DNA of 52,777 nt from a virus: positions 1 to 52,777 of the IMG/VR virus record IMGVR_UViG_3300036716_000305. One strand, 5' to 3'. Shown piece after piece: positions 17,429-26,168 of this stretch. Positions within the stretch are counted from its first letter, which is position 1. Each line of letters opens with the position of its first letter. A program made the translations under genes and the position numbers. The notes beneath the pieces are model-generated. The model saw nothing but the letters and a program-made list of their open reading frames with translations, was not told the DNA's origin and ran no database searches.

Positions 17429-20400
17429 TGTCAAAGTTTAATATTAATCTAGGATTAAGGGATAAACAAAACCTTAGTGCAGAGAATGTGGCAAGTGCCA
17501 ATGCAGTGCTGGAGAGGATGAGCCGAACAGCCTCAGCAAAGAACCCTCAGGATGATGCTTATGCAGGTCTTGAGGGGACTGAGGTTCCATATAGTGAAGA
17601 GCTTAACAATGTGCTTACTAGGACTGTTAATAGAACAAAGAAAGACTTACCAACAGATGACCTTGCTCAAAACCCAGCTGTCTACGCTGGGACGCTCAAT
17701 CAAATCAATCAGGCAGAGGATAATCTTAACACTACAGACCTTGGCATTAACCCCTCAAGCGACATCAAAGGTCCTTTTGCTGAGGGTGCAAACCAATCTC
17801 CTGAGGAGGCTCTTAATACAGCAGCCGCTGGGAACTTAAGAACTATGGAGACCGGTGAATGGGTAGAGAATTTCGCACCTGAGTGGACTGGTCAGTCTAA
17901 GGCGCTTATGCACGACCAAGTAGAGTCGTTTCTTGGCTACTCTGCTGAGGTAAACAAAAACGCTCAAAAGCTGTCAATTGGGTTAACAGGGCCTCAAAGA
18001 ATAGCGTTTAGTCGGAACTTGGCTGAAGAGAACGGATTAGACCCTAACTCTGTTGGTGAATACCTTAATGGATTTATTGTAAACTACGCACACCTTCAAG
18101 AAAAGGGCGTACCTCAAGCTCTTACAGATATCCATATGGCTGCGATGCTACACGTTGGTATGGAGAACAAATGGATGTCTGCACAGACTAAAGAACAAAG
18201 GGATGTCTTACAACCCGGACAGGTTGCTGTAGACTATGAAACTGAGCTTGGAGCGTCATCTCGTACAGATGAAAAGGTTGGTAGGTTAATACACAAAACA
18301 CTTGGTATTCAATCTGACTCAAAGATGGACGTGATTGGAGGAGCTATAGCTAGAAAGCTAGTTGTAGATACTCATGGTGGTGATAAACTATGGGGAGTAG
18401 CCAGAATAGCCACATCCAAAAGAGATGATCAAGGGGTTCAGCATACAGCAAATGTTTCTGTTTTAACCAGAGAGGGTGTTGCTAAAGCCAAGTCGATGAG
18501 GGGATTGATTGAAACAATGATACCGTCAACCCTTAAAGAGCCTAGGTTTACTCGTACAGAAGAGCCAGCAAACTTTGTAAGGCCATCTAAAGGAGATCCA
18601 AAGAAAGACTATGGAAGGTTTAAGTTTGTAAACAAAACCATAGATATTCTTGATAACACACCCGGAAGAGCGTCAACGCTTGTAGCTAATGTTCTCAATA
18701 TCATTCAAGATACTAAAGCCTTTCAAGAAGAGGGTTTCTTAAATATCAAGAAAGATGGAAAGGGCGGAGAGAAGACTGTTCAACTGGATGAGGCTACTGG
18801 ACAGTACAAGCCATACAAGGGTAACGAGATAAAAAGAAGAGCTGCAAACAATGAGATAGCGTTCGCCTTTCATATGAACAATGCCTTTTCGTATAATGAC
18901 CACTTCTTAGGGACTAACAACAGGTTCTATGCTAGAGGCGTTCATTTTAACGGAGCTAGTGTTGGAAACTATCAGGCAACCAAGTCCGCTAGAGCTATGC
19001 TTGAAGGGCTCCCTGTCGAGTACAATATAGATCCAAACCCAGCAGGAAACAGCAAAGATGGAAGTAATGATCTTCAGAATCTTAAGGCTGGAATCATGAA
19101 GAAGTTTGGAAAGCCATACAGTACAACACGATATGGAGTTAGAGAAGCTGCAATGGTGTTTGATAAGAGGGTTGCATACTGGGCAGAGTTAATGAAAGAT
19201 GATGCCGCTATCCATCAGAACAAAGAGGAAATTGCACAAGAAGCTATTAGAGAGTTTGCAGATGAGCATAACAATAAAGGTGAGGGCGAAGGCTACATGG
19301 CTGTTAGTGCAATGGTTGAGGCCGTTAAGCTTCACCAAGCTATGCAGGTAAACAAAAATAGAGCGAGAGCTGGCCAAAAGGCACTTACTTATCGGTCTGG
19401 TTTTTATACAGAGATTGATGGTATCGCTAATGGTATTGGTCATAATACATTACAAGGTGGTGGGTCTGAGCTTATCCAAAGGGCGGTTGGACTATACTCT
19501 CCAAAAGAGTTGGCGCAAGTTGCAAAAGATGTTAAAGATGGCATTCACAACCCTGATGATGTATATGAGTTAACAACGGATGGTGCTATAGCGGCCTTAA
19601 CAAGCAAAGGTTGGAACGATGAAAGACAAGCAAAGGTAGATGCAGTTCTTTCCTTGTTCACACTTGACCGTGGTTTCGGTAAGAAGCCAATGATGATCTT
19701 TGGTTATGGCGCTCGTGAGGCAAGGATACTAGATGCTGTTGGTGATTGGGTTGATGAGCAGATAAACAAAGACCCTGATTTGGCGAGAGCTATCGCAGAC
19801 TCGGGTGTTATTAACTTGGAAGATGTTAAGCAAATTCTTGGATGGGGAGCTAACAGCGCTGTAGAGGAGACGTTCACATCTGTCAAGCTTCTGAATTCGT
19901 TTATGCAAGAAACTGCACAGATTGCAATCAATGCTGGCTTAGAACCTTGGTTTACTATGAGAGAGGGTCATCGCATTAACTTTGGTGAGTTTATAGATGA
20001 AATAATCCCGGGCGCAGGAATTCCTATAAGATATCAAGAGGGTAATAGGGTAGGAGACGACATGAATGTCACAGCCTATCCTAGATTTAGAGGTATTCAG
20101 GGCAAGAGTAACAAGTCTGTTACACAGGCTGGAGTTCTTCCAACACAGGCTCAGGATGGTATTAATATCGGAACCTCTTTTCAAAACATGGAGAGATACT
20201 TCGCCAAGCGTGGTAATGCTAGAAAAGGAGCTGGAGGTCACCAAGTGTTTGATGGTATCTTTATGACACCTAAAGACGCTCCAAAGTGGGCAAAAACTCT
20301 AAATGATGACTTTTACGACATCAACAAAAGCTTTAGTTTTGCTCAAGAGTTTTACGACCAGTTGATGACTGAAGCAGCATTTAGAAATGCAGACAAAAAG

Positions 20401-20499
20401 GGGATTTTAGGCATGTTAAATGCAATTAATAACGCTAGAAGATCTGTGCTTGGTAGAGTTAGTAAGGAAAATGTAAGACAATTCTATTGGGACCATTAA
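17428..20499 (+). CDS. Putative virion-packaged single-subunit RNA polymerase
   Basis: This 1023-residue protein stands last in the ejection-protein block, where T7 has gp16. Its C-terminal 540 residues carry every catalytic motif of the T7/N4 polymerase family in order: motif T-like GTNNRFY (R499), motif A IDGIANGIGH (D664), motif B RGFGKKPMMIFGYG (R748, K752, M756, Y760; spacing identical to T7 R627, K631, M635, Y639) and motif C QVFDGIFMTP (D942). After motif C about 81 residues remain, compared with 71 in T7. DxxGR and the His of HDS are altered, as expected for a very divergent member. Like N4 vRNAP it probably travels in the capsid and makes the first transcripts; packaging is inferred from position. 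Confidence 0.75.
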   Translation: MSKFNINLGLRDKQNLSAENVASANAVLERMSRTASAKNPQDDAYAGLEGTEVPYSEELNNVLTRTVNRTKKDLPTDDLAQNPAVYAGTLNQINQAEDNLNTTDLGINPSSDIKGPFAEGANQSPEEALNTAAAGNLRTMETGEWVENFAPEWTGQSKALMHDQVESFLGYSAEVNKNAQKLSIGLTGPQRIAFSRNLAEENGLDPNSVGEYLNGFIVNYAHLQEKGVPQALTDIHMAAMLHVGMENKWMSAQTKEQRDVLQPGQVAVDYETELGASSRTDEKVGRLIHKTLGIQSDSKMDVIGGAIARKLVVDTHGGDKLWGVARIATSKRDDQGVQHTANVSVLTREGVAKAKSMRGLIETMIPSTLKEPRFTRTEEPANFVRPSKGDPKKDYGRFKFVNKTIDILDNTPGRASTLVANVLNIIQDTKAFQEEGFLNIKKDGKGGEKTVQLDEATGQYKPYKGNEIKRRAANNEIAFAFHMNNAFSYNDHFLGTNNRFYARGVHFNGASVGNYQATKSARAMLEGLPVEYNIDPNPAGNSKDGSNDLQNLKAGIMKKFGKPYSTTRYGVREAAMVFDKRVAYWAELMKDDAAIHQNKEEIAQEAIREFADEHNNKGEGEGYMAVSAMVEAVKLHQAMQVNKNRARAGQKALTYRSGFYTEIDGIANGIGHNTLQGGGSELIQRAVGLYSPKELAQVAKDVKDGIHNPDDVYELTTDGAIAALTSKGWNDERQAKVDAVLSLFTLDRGFGKKPMMIFGYGAREARILDAVGDWVDEQINKDPDLARAIADSGVINLEDVKQILGWGANSAVEETFTSVKLLNSFMQETAQIAINAGLEPWFTMREGHRINFGEFIDEIIPGAGIPIRYQEGNRVGDDMNVTAYPRFRGIQGKSNKSVTQAGVLPTQAQDGINIGTSFQNMERYFAKRGNARKGAGGHQVFDGIFMTPKDAPKWAKTLNDDFYDINKSFSFAQEFYDQLMTEAAFRNADKKGILGMLNAINNARRSVLGRVSKENVRQFYWDH

Positions 20500-20501
20500 A
20501 A

Positions 20502-20549
20502 TAAAAAATACCCACCGAACACTTAATTGTGTCTGGTGGGTATTTTTTT
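20502..20549. terminator. Bidirectional intrinsic terminator
   Basis: An inverted repeat, AAAAATACCCACCGAACAC with GTGTCTGGTGGGTATTTTT, has a near-perfect stem, a 5-6 base loop, an A-run on one side and a T-run on the other. It sits in the 52-base gap between the rightward virion block and the leftward middle genes, so it can stop transcripts from both sides. Confidence 0.9.
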
Positions 20550-20551
20550 AT

Positions 20552-20830
20552 CTAATAGCCTCTTTGGGCTGTTACATTCTTTAAGTTCTTTTTAGCTTGA
20601 ATCATACCATCCTTGGCCAGCTTAGTAGCTAAGGACATAGCCTCACCGGGTTCCATGCCAGCTTCTAGGTTTGCTTTGGTTTCTGCTTCAATATTCTCTC
20701 TGTAAATCTTATCAATCATGTAGTCATTGATTTTAGGCGTACCACATAAACTCTCTGGTACACCATATTGTTCGCAATAATCAGAGTCTTTAACTCCGTG
20801 TATTGACATTATGTTATGATCTCTTGACAT
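20552..20830 (-). CDS. Small conserved-looking phage protein, unknown
   Basis: This 92-residue acidic protein (MSRDHNIMSIHGVKDSDYCE...) has a helical C-terminal half with YRENIEAETKANLEAGMEPGEA and AKKNLKNVTAQRGY. No family is recognised. It is the last gene of the leftward block and ends at the bidirectional terminator. A good ribosome site (AAAAGGAGAAGACGA) precedes the ATG. Confidence 0.6.
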   Translation of the reverse strand: MSRDHNIMSIHGVKDSDYCEQYGVPESLCGTPKINDYMIDKIYRENIEAETKANLEAGMEPGEAMSLATKLAKDGMIQAKKNLKNVTAQRGY

Positions 20831-20985
20831 TCGTCTTCTCCTTTTTTGTTTGTATCAATCCATTCGATTAGGTGTTGAACTGGATGTTTGTCACCAACTT
20901 CAAATGGTCCATACTCTGTAATTATGGTTGTCTTCTCACCCGTGTGGTCATCAACAATTGTAAACACGGCTTTACACAAGGCCAC
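20809..20985 (-). CDS. Small unknown protein (GTG start)
   Basis: A 58-residue product, VALCKAVFTIVDDHTGEKTT... ending ...DTNKKGEDECQEIIT, with alternating strand-like pattern (FTIVDD, TTIITEYGPFEV) then a helix (HPVQHLIEWID). The GTG start overlaps the upstream TAG stop (TAGTG) and follows a GTGAGGA ribosome site, supporting translational coupling. It overlaps the next gene by 22 bases. Function unknown. Confidence 0.6.
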   Translation of the reverse strand: MALCKAVFTIVDDHTGEKTTIITEYGPFEVGDKHPVQHLIEWIDTNKKGEDECQEIIT

Positions 20986-21164
20986 TACCTGTCCTCACTA
21001 ACCATATTAAAACCATGAATAGCTGCTGACTTCAATAGGCTTTGTATGGTTGTCTCTGCAGCGTCTACCATTGAATCTGATGCTACAGTTGATTCTAGAA
21101 CCATTCTAGCTTCCTTTAGCATGACAGATAGTCCGGCAGAAATTGCTTCTGTGTTTTCTAACAT
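20985..21164 (-). CDS. Small helical unknown protein
   Basis: A 59-residue product (MLENTEAISAGLSVMLKEAR...) predicted to be almost entirely helical, rich in Ala, Ser and Glu. It begins one base after the thyX stop codon and ends in the TAGTG overlap with the next gene, so it belongs to the same transcript. No function is suggested by sequence. Confidence 0.6.
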   Translation of the reverse strand: MLENTEAISAGLSVMLKEARMVLESTVASDSMVDAAETTIQSLLKSAAIHGFNMVSEDR

Positions 21165-21165
21165 A

Positions 21166-21807
21166 TTATTCTTCTCCGTGTGTTGTAAGTGCCTTCCATG
21201 ACACTGGGTATAGTGGTTTTACAATGTCTTGAATAAGCATTGCCAGTTCTGTTACTTCTTGTTGGGCTCCATCATGAGTCCTTTGTGTATAAAATCTTGC
21301 GTAAGCCGCTAAAGAGCCTGTCCAGTACCATTCGGTATAAACACCTTGTGGTAGTACGAACCTTGCTTGCTCTGGAGCGACACCTAGCTTTAATAAAGAA
21401 TCATAATTAAAAAGGGCTGTCTTACACCCATCTCTATACGATGCCTCTACTAACCATAGGTTACTACCTATCTCTCCAGAAGAGCCTTGCTTGGCTCCAT
21501 CGGTAGGGGCTTTTCTCCATTTAGGCATAAAGAGCTCTGGAGGGTCTGAAACATATCTTCTGCTTATTTCATTCTCAGTAAAGCCAACTTTGTGTTTGAA
21601 ACATTGTGTTCTTATGCTTATTGGTGCTTTAATTCTTAAAGTAATCTGCGGGTGTGCAAATGGTGTCCAATGGTTATGAGATGCTAAGTACTCTATTAGC
21701 TTTTCATCCTTGGAATCAAAAGTATCTTTGTGTTTATTGAAAGAAACTCTTGCTGCGTTTGCAACTGTTGCGTCACTACCCATACTATCTACTAGTGTTG
21801 CATTCAT
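21166..21807 (-). CDS. thyX: Flavin-dependent thymidylate synthase
   Basis: This 213-residue protein is a ThyX enzyme, which makes dTMP from dUMP using FAD, NADPH and methylenetetrahydrofolate. The signature region FKHKVGFTENEISRRYV corresponds to the RHRxxSxNExSxRY motif in the variant form seen in phage ThyX proteins (K/R-H...NE.SRRY). HNHWTPFAHPQITLRI and the C-terminal QEVTELAMLIQDIVKPLYP helix also fit. It overlaps the upstream small gene by four bases and forms a deoxynucleotide supply set with the ribonucleotide reductase genes. Confidence 0.92.
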   Translation of the reverse strand: MNATLVDSMGSDATVANAARVSFNKHKDTFDSKDEKLIEYLASHNHWTPFAHPQITLRIKAPISIRTQCFKHKVGFTENEISRRYVSDPPELFMPKWRKAPTDGAKQGSSGEIGSNLWLVEASYRDGCKTALFNYDSLLKLGVAPEQARFVLPQGVYTEWYWTGSLAAYARFYTQRTHDGAQQEVTELAMLIQDIVKPLYPVSWKALTTHGEE

Positions 21808-21998
21808 TCAGGTGGCTCCCCAATGTTTCTTAAATTACCTATAGAGTCTATTTCTGGAAGTACGTCATCTAGCTTTTTAACGTACTCTCTGTGCTGTTGA
21901 CATAGTAGAAGCTCTTCATCAGTAAGTAATAACCTTTCTAATACTTCACTTAAGGTGTATTTTTTACCCCATATTTTCTTCTCTTCTGGTTCGTTCAT
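21804..21998 (-). CDS. Small unknown charged protein
   Basis: A 64-residue product beginning MNEPEEKKIWGKKYTLSEVL. The ATG at 21998 follows a GGGAGAG ribosome site four bases upstream, so it is preferred over the in-frame TTG four codons earlier. It is helical with a Leu-rich middle (LERLLLTDEELLLCQQHREY) and an acidic end. It overlaps thyX by four bases. No family recognised. Confidence 0.6.
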   Translation of the reverse strand: MNEPEEKKIWGKKYTLSEVLERLLLTDEELLLCQQHREYVKKLDDVLPEIDSIGNLRNIGEPPE

Positions 21999-22052
21999 TA
22001 TCTCTCCCAATGGCAGGACAACCCTATAAACATAAGGTTGCCATGTTTTTGT

Positions 22053-22154
22053 TTAGCCTCCAAATACTAGCATCAATACCACAATGCCAGCAAATACCAA
22101 GGTGCTACTTTTAGCAGCTAAGACTTTATCAATTAAAACTTTTAAGTCATCCAT
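22053..22154 (-). CDS. Tiny membrane protein (33 residues)
   Basis: MDDLKVLIDKVLAAKSSTLV then FAGIVVLMLVFGG: an amphipathic helix followed by one membrane span. AAGGAG lies 8 bases before the ATG, supporting translation. It lies between nrdB and the 64-residue gene. A plus-strand-oriented hairpin with a T-run (about 22009-22053) lies just after its stop. Function unknown. Confidence 0.5.
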   Translation of the reverse strand: MDDLKVLIDKVLAAKSSTLVFAGIVVLMLVFGG

Positions 22155-22169
22155 ACGTATTACTCCTTA

Positions 22170-23123
22170 TTAATTCCAACCCCACTCACCAGTCATACCA
22201 GACTTTGAATAGTCTGTGACTGTCTTCTCAAAGAAGTTACTCATCGAATCACCTGATGTTAACTCCTCTACCCAAGGCAAGGGGTTTGTCTTTACCTTGA
22301 AGTTTCCTTTAAATCCCATCTGGATTAGACGCCTGTCCGCCAGATACCTAATGTACTCTTTAACTTCAGCTTTGTTAAGACCATCCACACTTCCAGCCTT
22401 ATAAGCAAGATCGATAACCTTATCCTCCAGCTTAACAATGGTCCTTGCCATTCTGTAAATCTCTTTCTTAAATTCATCGTTTACCAACCTTGGGTGCTCC
22501 GCTACAAACTCACGGAATAGTTTACTCATACCTTCAACATGCATAGTCTCGTCTCTGATACTCCATTCAACTACCGTGTTCATTCCTTTCATCTTGCCGT
22601 ACCTTTGATAGTTTAACAGCATAACGAACGCACTGAAGAGGGACACACCCTCGTTGAATACACTTAAAGCTAGAGCTTTCGCTAATCCGTGCTGTGTGTT
22701 CACGTCTGCGTCCTTCATAAACTCTACCTTCTTTACCATGGCGTCGTACTCAAGAAACATGGAGTACTCACTCTCATGAAGTCCAAGTGTGTCGTTAAGT
22801 AGAGCATAGGCTCGTTGGTGTATGCCCTCTCTAGCTGCAAAGGACAGTAGCATAGACCTAATCTCATTATTCATAAACTTAGGTATATACAGTGTTGAGT
22901 AATTACCAGCAACCACAACATCAGACTGTGTAAACAATCTGAGTATCTGTGTAATGTGGTTCTTCTCAATGTCTGATAGTGACCCATCCTTCCATTGAGT
23001 TATATCATCAGCTAAGTTTATTTCACTCTCAGTCCAATGCAAGTCCTCGTGCTGCTCTGTAAGCTCCATAGCCCATGGGAACTTAAAGGGCTTATAGGTT
23101 TTATTCTCTTCTAATAGACTCAC
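22170..23123 (-). CDS. nrdB: Class Ia-type ribonucleotide reductase, beta (radical) subunit
   Basis: This 317-residue protein houses the di-iron tyrosyl radical. The metal ligands line up with the E. coli family: Asp in QSDVV, then Glu and His in REGIH (31 and 34 residues later), Glu in NEGVSLF, and Glu/His in RDETMH. The Tyr of HQRAY stands four residues after the His, the position of the radical Tyr122. It works with NrdA to make deoxynucleotides for phage DNA. A free-standing HNH gene separates it from nrdA. Ribosome site AGGAG precedes the ATG. Confidence 0.93.
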   Translation of the reverse strand: MSLLEENKTYKPFKFPWAMELTEQHEDLHWTESEINLADDITQWKDGSLSDIEKNHITQILRLFTQSDVVVAGNYSTLYIPKFMNNEIRSMLLSFAAREGIHQRAYALLNDTLGLHESEYSMFLEYDAMVKKVEFMKDADVNTQHGLAKALALSVFNEGVSLFSAFVMLLNYQRYGKMKGMNTVVEWSIRDETMHVEGMSKLFREFVAEHPRLVNDEFKKEIYRMARTIVKLEDKVIDLAYKAGSVDGLNKAEVKEYIRYLADRRLIQMGFKGNFKVKTNPLPWVEELTSGDSMSNFFEKTVTDYSKSGMTGEWGWN

Positions 23124-23132
23124 TTATTTCTC

Positions 23133-23519
23133 CTAATTATCAGATAGCCTCATCTCAATATGTCTTATTCTGTGACAATTGGGACAAAGCATATCGCATT
23201 TCTCTGCTTCTCTTTCAACCTTATCCTTAGATAGGGCAATCTTTGAAGAAACGTTGAATAGTTTTTTGCTTGGGTCTCTGTGATGGTAATCAAAGAAACC
23301 AACTGTCTTGCTAGTCATTCCACAATCTAAACATTTGTAATCATTCTTTGCGTAAAAGTATAGCGTTCTTTCTATCTTAACACTTGTCTTAGTTTTTGAG
23401 CCACACTCTCTACATTTGTATTGAAGCCCTCCCCGAAGCTTGCTACTCTTAGCAAAACACTCCAGCTCTTTGTCTTCTTTACATGTGTTACATTTTTTTA
23501 ACCTTGGCAACTTAAGCAT
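23133..23519 (-). CDS. Free-standing HNH homing endonuclease-like protein
   Basis: This 128-residue protein starts with a zinc-knuckle region (CNTCKEDKELECF, then YKCRECGSK), followed by YKCLDCG, a DYHHRDPSKK segment and CPNCHRIRH. HH...N..H with two CxxC pairs is the HNH nuclease fold common in mobile phage genes. It lies between nrdA and nrdB, and its start overlaps the 3' end of nrdA by 22 bases in another frame. This is the location where T-even phages carry homing endonucleases. It probably cuts related genomes lacking it. Confidence 0.85.
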   Translation of the reverse strand: MLKLPRLKKCNTCKEDKELECFAKSSKLRGGLQYKCRECGSKTKTSVKIERTLYFYAKNDYKCLDCGMTSKTVGFFDYHHRDPSKKLFNVSSKIALSKDKVEREAEKCDMLCPNCHRIRHIEMRLSDN

Positions 23520-25279
23520 TCGTCATCCTCTACAAAGTCCTTGAGAGCAATACGTTCAACCTGTTTGCCCACATTCTCAGCGTTACTACTTGCTGATGTG
23601 CGTAGGTAATACAGACCTTTTAGTTTATTCTTCCAAGCCTTGATGTGGACTTTATTAACATAAGACTTATCACTTCCAGAGGGAAAGAATAGGTTCACTG
23701 ATTGACCCTGACAGATAAACTCCTGTCGTTGTGCGGCTTGTTCAACTACCCAGCTCTGGTCAAGCTCAAAGGCAGTCTTGAAGACGTCCCTCTCCCACTC
23801 AGACAGATAGTCAAGTTGCTGAACAGACCCTTCATGGTGTCCAATGTTTCTCCACTCACGATCTAGCCAGTCCTTGTCTTTCCCAAGTCTTAGTCGGTGC
23901 TCTTCTAGTACAGCTTCAAGGTGTTTGTTCTTGATAAAGTGTGAGCCAACCCTAGTCTTGTGCGTGTAAGCATTTGACTTAATAGGCTCAATAGAAGCTG
24001 AGGTGCCAATGATCATCCCGCTATTAGCATTAGGAGCAATAGCAAGGAGATGAGAGTTCCTGTCACCAGTGCCGGTCCCATCAGGATACTCTCCTCTAGT
24101 TTTAGCAAGTTCTTTAGTAGCTTCAACGGCCTTCTCCTTAATATGTTTGAATAACATCTTGTTCTGGCCAACAGCCATCGAAGATTCCCAAGGGATATTC
24201 TTTGATTGCAGGTACGAATGGAAGCCCATTGCGCCCAAACCTAAGCTACGTTCTTGATAAGCCGAGTGAGTAGCTTTAGCTAACTCCCTAGGAGCACTAT
24301 CAATGAAACAAGTGAGAACATTGTCCAACATAGTAATAAGGTCAGCCACGATTGAGGTTTCTTTCCACTCATCATACATCTCCAAGTTAAGTGACGAGAG
24401 ACAACATACCGCTGTACGATTTTCATCTGTTGGTAGGTGAATCTCATTACATAGATTACTTCCACGAATCTTTAACCCTTTCTTTTTAAGACTTTTTGGA
24501 AGATGCTTATTAGCCTCGTCGATGAAGTTAATGTACGGCTCGCCCGTTCTAAACCTCGTCTCCAGAATGCGTTCCCACAATTCTCTAGCAGGTACGCTAT
24601 CGCGTACAGAACTATCATTTGGATCAACCAAACTCCATACACCACCACTAACAACGGAATCCATAAAATCAGTACAAACATTAACAGCATTGTTAATATT
24701 AAAGCACTTACGGTTGCTATCGCCTCCCGTAGGTATTCTAATGTTAAGAAACTCAATAATGTCTGGGTGACTGACGTCCATATACGCTGCATAACTTCCT
24801 TTTCTTGTTTGTCCTTGTTTGTAAGCAGTCATTGCTGAGTCTGCTACTTTAATAAACGGTATTGGTGATGGTGCTTTATCACTTACTGCACGAACATCCG
24901 ACCAATGACCTCCAACTCCTCCACCTTTTACACTAAGCCAAGCCAGTTCTGCTTGATGATCAATAAGTCCACCAAGAGTATCAGGTACATAGCTAAGAAA
25001 GCAAGATATAGGCATGCCTTTAGATTCCTCTTCGGGGTTAGGAGCATTGCTAAGAATAGGACTGCTGAACATGAACCAATTATTACTAATACCATCATAT
25101 AACCTCTGAGCTAATTCTAAATCACCACCACAATATGCAACACATGCTCGTGCATATGCTTCTTGTGGGTCTTTCTCAGCGCCCCTTAAGTAATATCCCT
25201 TAAGCAGGTCTATTGACTGTGGGGTAAGCGCCTTACTCCTTTCTCTATCTATTGTTATTCCTAGATACTTTGCTTTCAT
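23498..25279 (-). CDS. nrdA: Class I ribonucleotide reductase, alpha (catalytic) subunit
   Basis: This 593-residue protein reduces ribonucleotides. Active-site features include Cys93 in PISCFL, the radical-site CNEIHLP, the partner VCCLSSLNL, and the Tyr pair KGLYYLRTS. The C-terminus ECLSCQG holds the redox Cys pair that shuttles electrons. It is about 170 residues shorter than E. coli NrdA because the N-terminal ATP-cone is missing, so dATP inhibition is probably absent, as in many phage enzymes. The HNH gene overlaps its 3' end without disturbing the C-terminal cysteines. Confidence 0.93.
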   Translation of the reverse strand: MKAKYLGITIDRERSKALTPQSIDLLKGYYLRGAEKDPQEAYARACVAYCGGDLELAQRLYDGISNNWFMFSSPILSNAPNPEEESKGMPISCFLSYVPDTLGGLIDHQAELAWLSVKGGGVGGHWSDVRAVSDKAPSPIPFIKVADSAMTAYKQGQTRKGSYAAYMDVSHPDIIEFLNIRIPTGGDSNRKCFNINNAVNVCTDFMDSVVSGGVWSLVDPNDSSVRDSVPARELWERILETRFRTGEPYINFIDEANKHLPKSLKKKGLKIRGSNLCNEIHLPTDENRTAVCCLSSLNLEMYDEWKETSIVADLITMLDNVLTCFIDSAPRELAKATHSAYQERSLGLGAMGFHSYLQSKNIPWESSMAVGQNKMLFKHIKEKAVEATKELAKTRGEYPDGTGTGDRNSHLLAIAPNANSGMIIGTSASIEPIKSNAYTHKTRVGSHFIKNKHLEAVLEEHRLRLGKDKDWLDREWRNIGHHEGSVQQLDYLSEWERDVFKTAFELDQSWVVEQAAQRQEFICQGQSVNLFFPSGSDKSYVNKVHIKAWKNKLKGLYYLRTSASSNAENVGKQVERIALKDFVEDDECLSCQG

Positions 25280-25285
25280 AACTGT

Positions 25286-25987
25286 TTATCCTTTTATAAT
25301 TTCCTTCGCTTTAATGTAATCTTTTACGATTCCAGATCTTACAATATCATCACTAGAAAAGTAGTTAAAATCAACCCACTTTGACATTCTTTGGAGGATA
25401 CCCATAAAATCACTAATATCCTTGCTTTTGTTAAATACAAAATCTGTTTGGTCTGTATCTCCACAAAAGATAATCTTGGAGCCTTTACCTAATCTTGTCA
25501 TAATAGAGTCTGCTTCATGAGCTGTCATGTTCTGAAACTCATCAACAATTACTATCGTGTCATCAAGGGTGATGCCCCGTACATAAGATGTAAGCATGAA
25601 CTCTACGATTCTATTCTTCTTCATCAGCCCGTAAGCGTCACCTCTACCAAATAGCTCGTTACAGATGCCTATATAAGGCAACTCATATATGGCTTGCTTC
25701 TCTTCAAGTGAGCCGGGTAAGTGACCGATATCCCTTGTGGCTACAGCTGACCTTACAATTACAACTCTTCTATACCTTGACTTTGAGTTAAGTATCTCAT
25801 CAAAGGCGCTAGCAAGGGCTAGATAGGTCTTTCCGGTGCCAGCAGAACCTCTTAATACTTGTGACCTTCCGGATTCATAGTTGTTAAAATAAGCTTCCTG
25901 TGCTCCCGAAATCGGGGTCACACTCTCCATCTCCAGATGTTGCTTCATCATTAGCGCTCTGGCTGTTGACTGTCGGTTCTTTGACAT
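25286..25987 (-). CDS. phoH: PhoH-family ATPase
   Basis: This 233-residue protein has Walker A GSAGTGKT (residues 47-54), Walker B IVIVDEFQNM near 145-153, and the family motif IIFCGDTDQTDF. PhoH proteins are P-loop ATPases very common in marine phages; their role (RNA metabolism or stress response) is not settled. It is spaced seven bases from nrdA. The start at 25987 has a weak GGAAAG ribosome site; the previous gene overlaps it by about 100 bases. Confidence 0.9.
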   Translation of the reverse strand: MSKNRQSTARALMMKQHLEMESVTPISGAQEAYFNNYESGRSQVLRGSAGTGKTYLALASAFDEILNSKSRYRRVVIVRSAVATRDIGHLPGSLEEKQAIYELPYIGICNELFGRGDAYGLMKKNRIVEFMLTSYVRGITLDDTIVIVDEFQNMTAHEADSIMTRLGKGSKIIFCGDTDQTDFVFNKSKDISDFMGILQRMSKWVDFNYFSSDDIVRSGIVKDYIKAKEIIKG

Positions 25988-26168
25988 TGTTTTCTTTCCA
26001 TTGATTGTTTAAATAAGTTTTAAGCACTCCCTCGTCTTGCCATGTTCCTCCGGGGAGATTGTCCATCCAAGATGTATCTACTGTATAGCATTTGTGCATA
26101 AGTATCATACTTGGACTAGGCTTTGAATAACCGGGAACACCCGCCCTAATTTCTTTTCTTTTTGCCAT
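25884..26168 (-). CDS. Unknown 94-residue protein
   Basis: MAKRKEIRAGVPGYSKPSPS begins a product with an aromatic middle (SWMDNLPGGTWQDEGVLKTY) and an acidic low-complexity end. No ribosome site is seen at 26168, so it probably depends on coupling to the upstream gene, which it overlaps by 23 bases. The 3' end overlaps phoH by 104 bases; the C-terminal part may therefore be constrained mainly by the phoH frame. Function unknown. Confidence 0.5.
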   Translation of the reverse strand: MAKRKEIRAGVPGYSKPSPSMILMHKCYTVDTSWMDNLPGGTWQDEGVLKTYLNNQWKENNVKEPTVNSQSANDEATSGDGECDPDFGSTGSLF

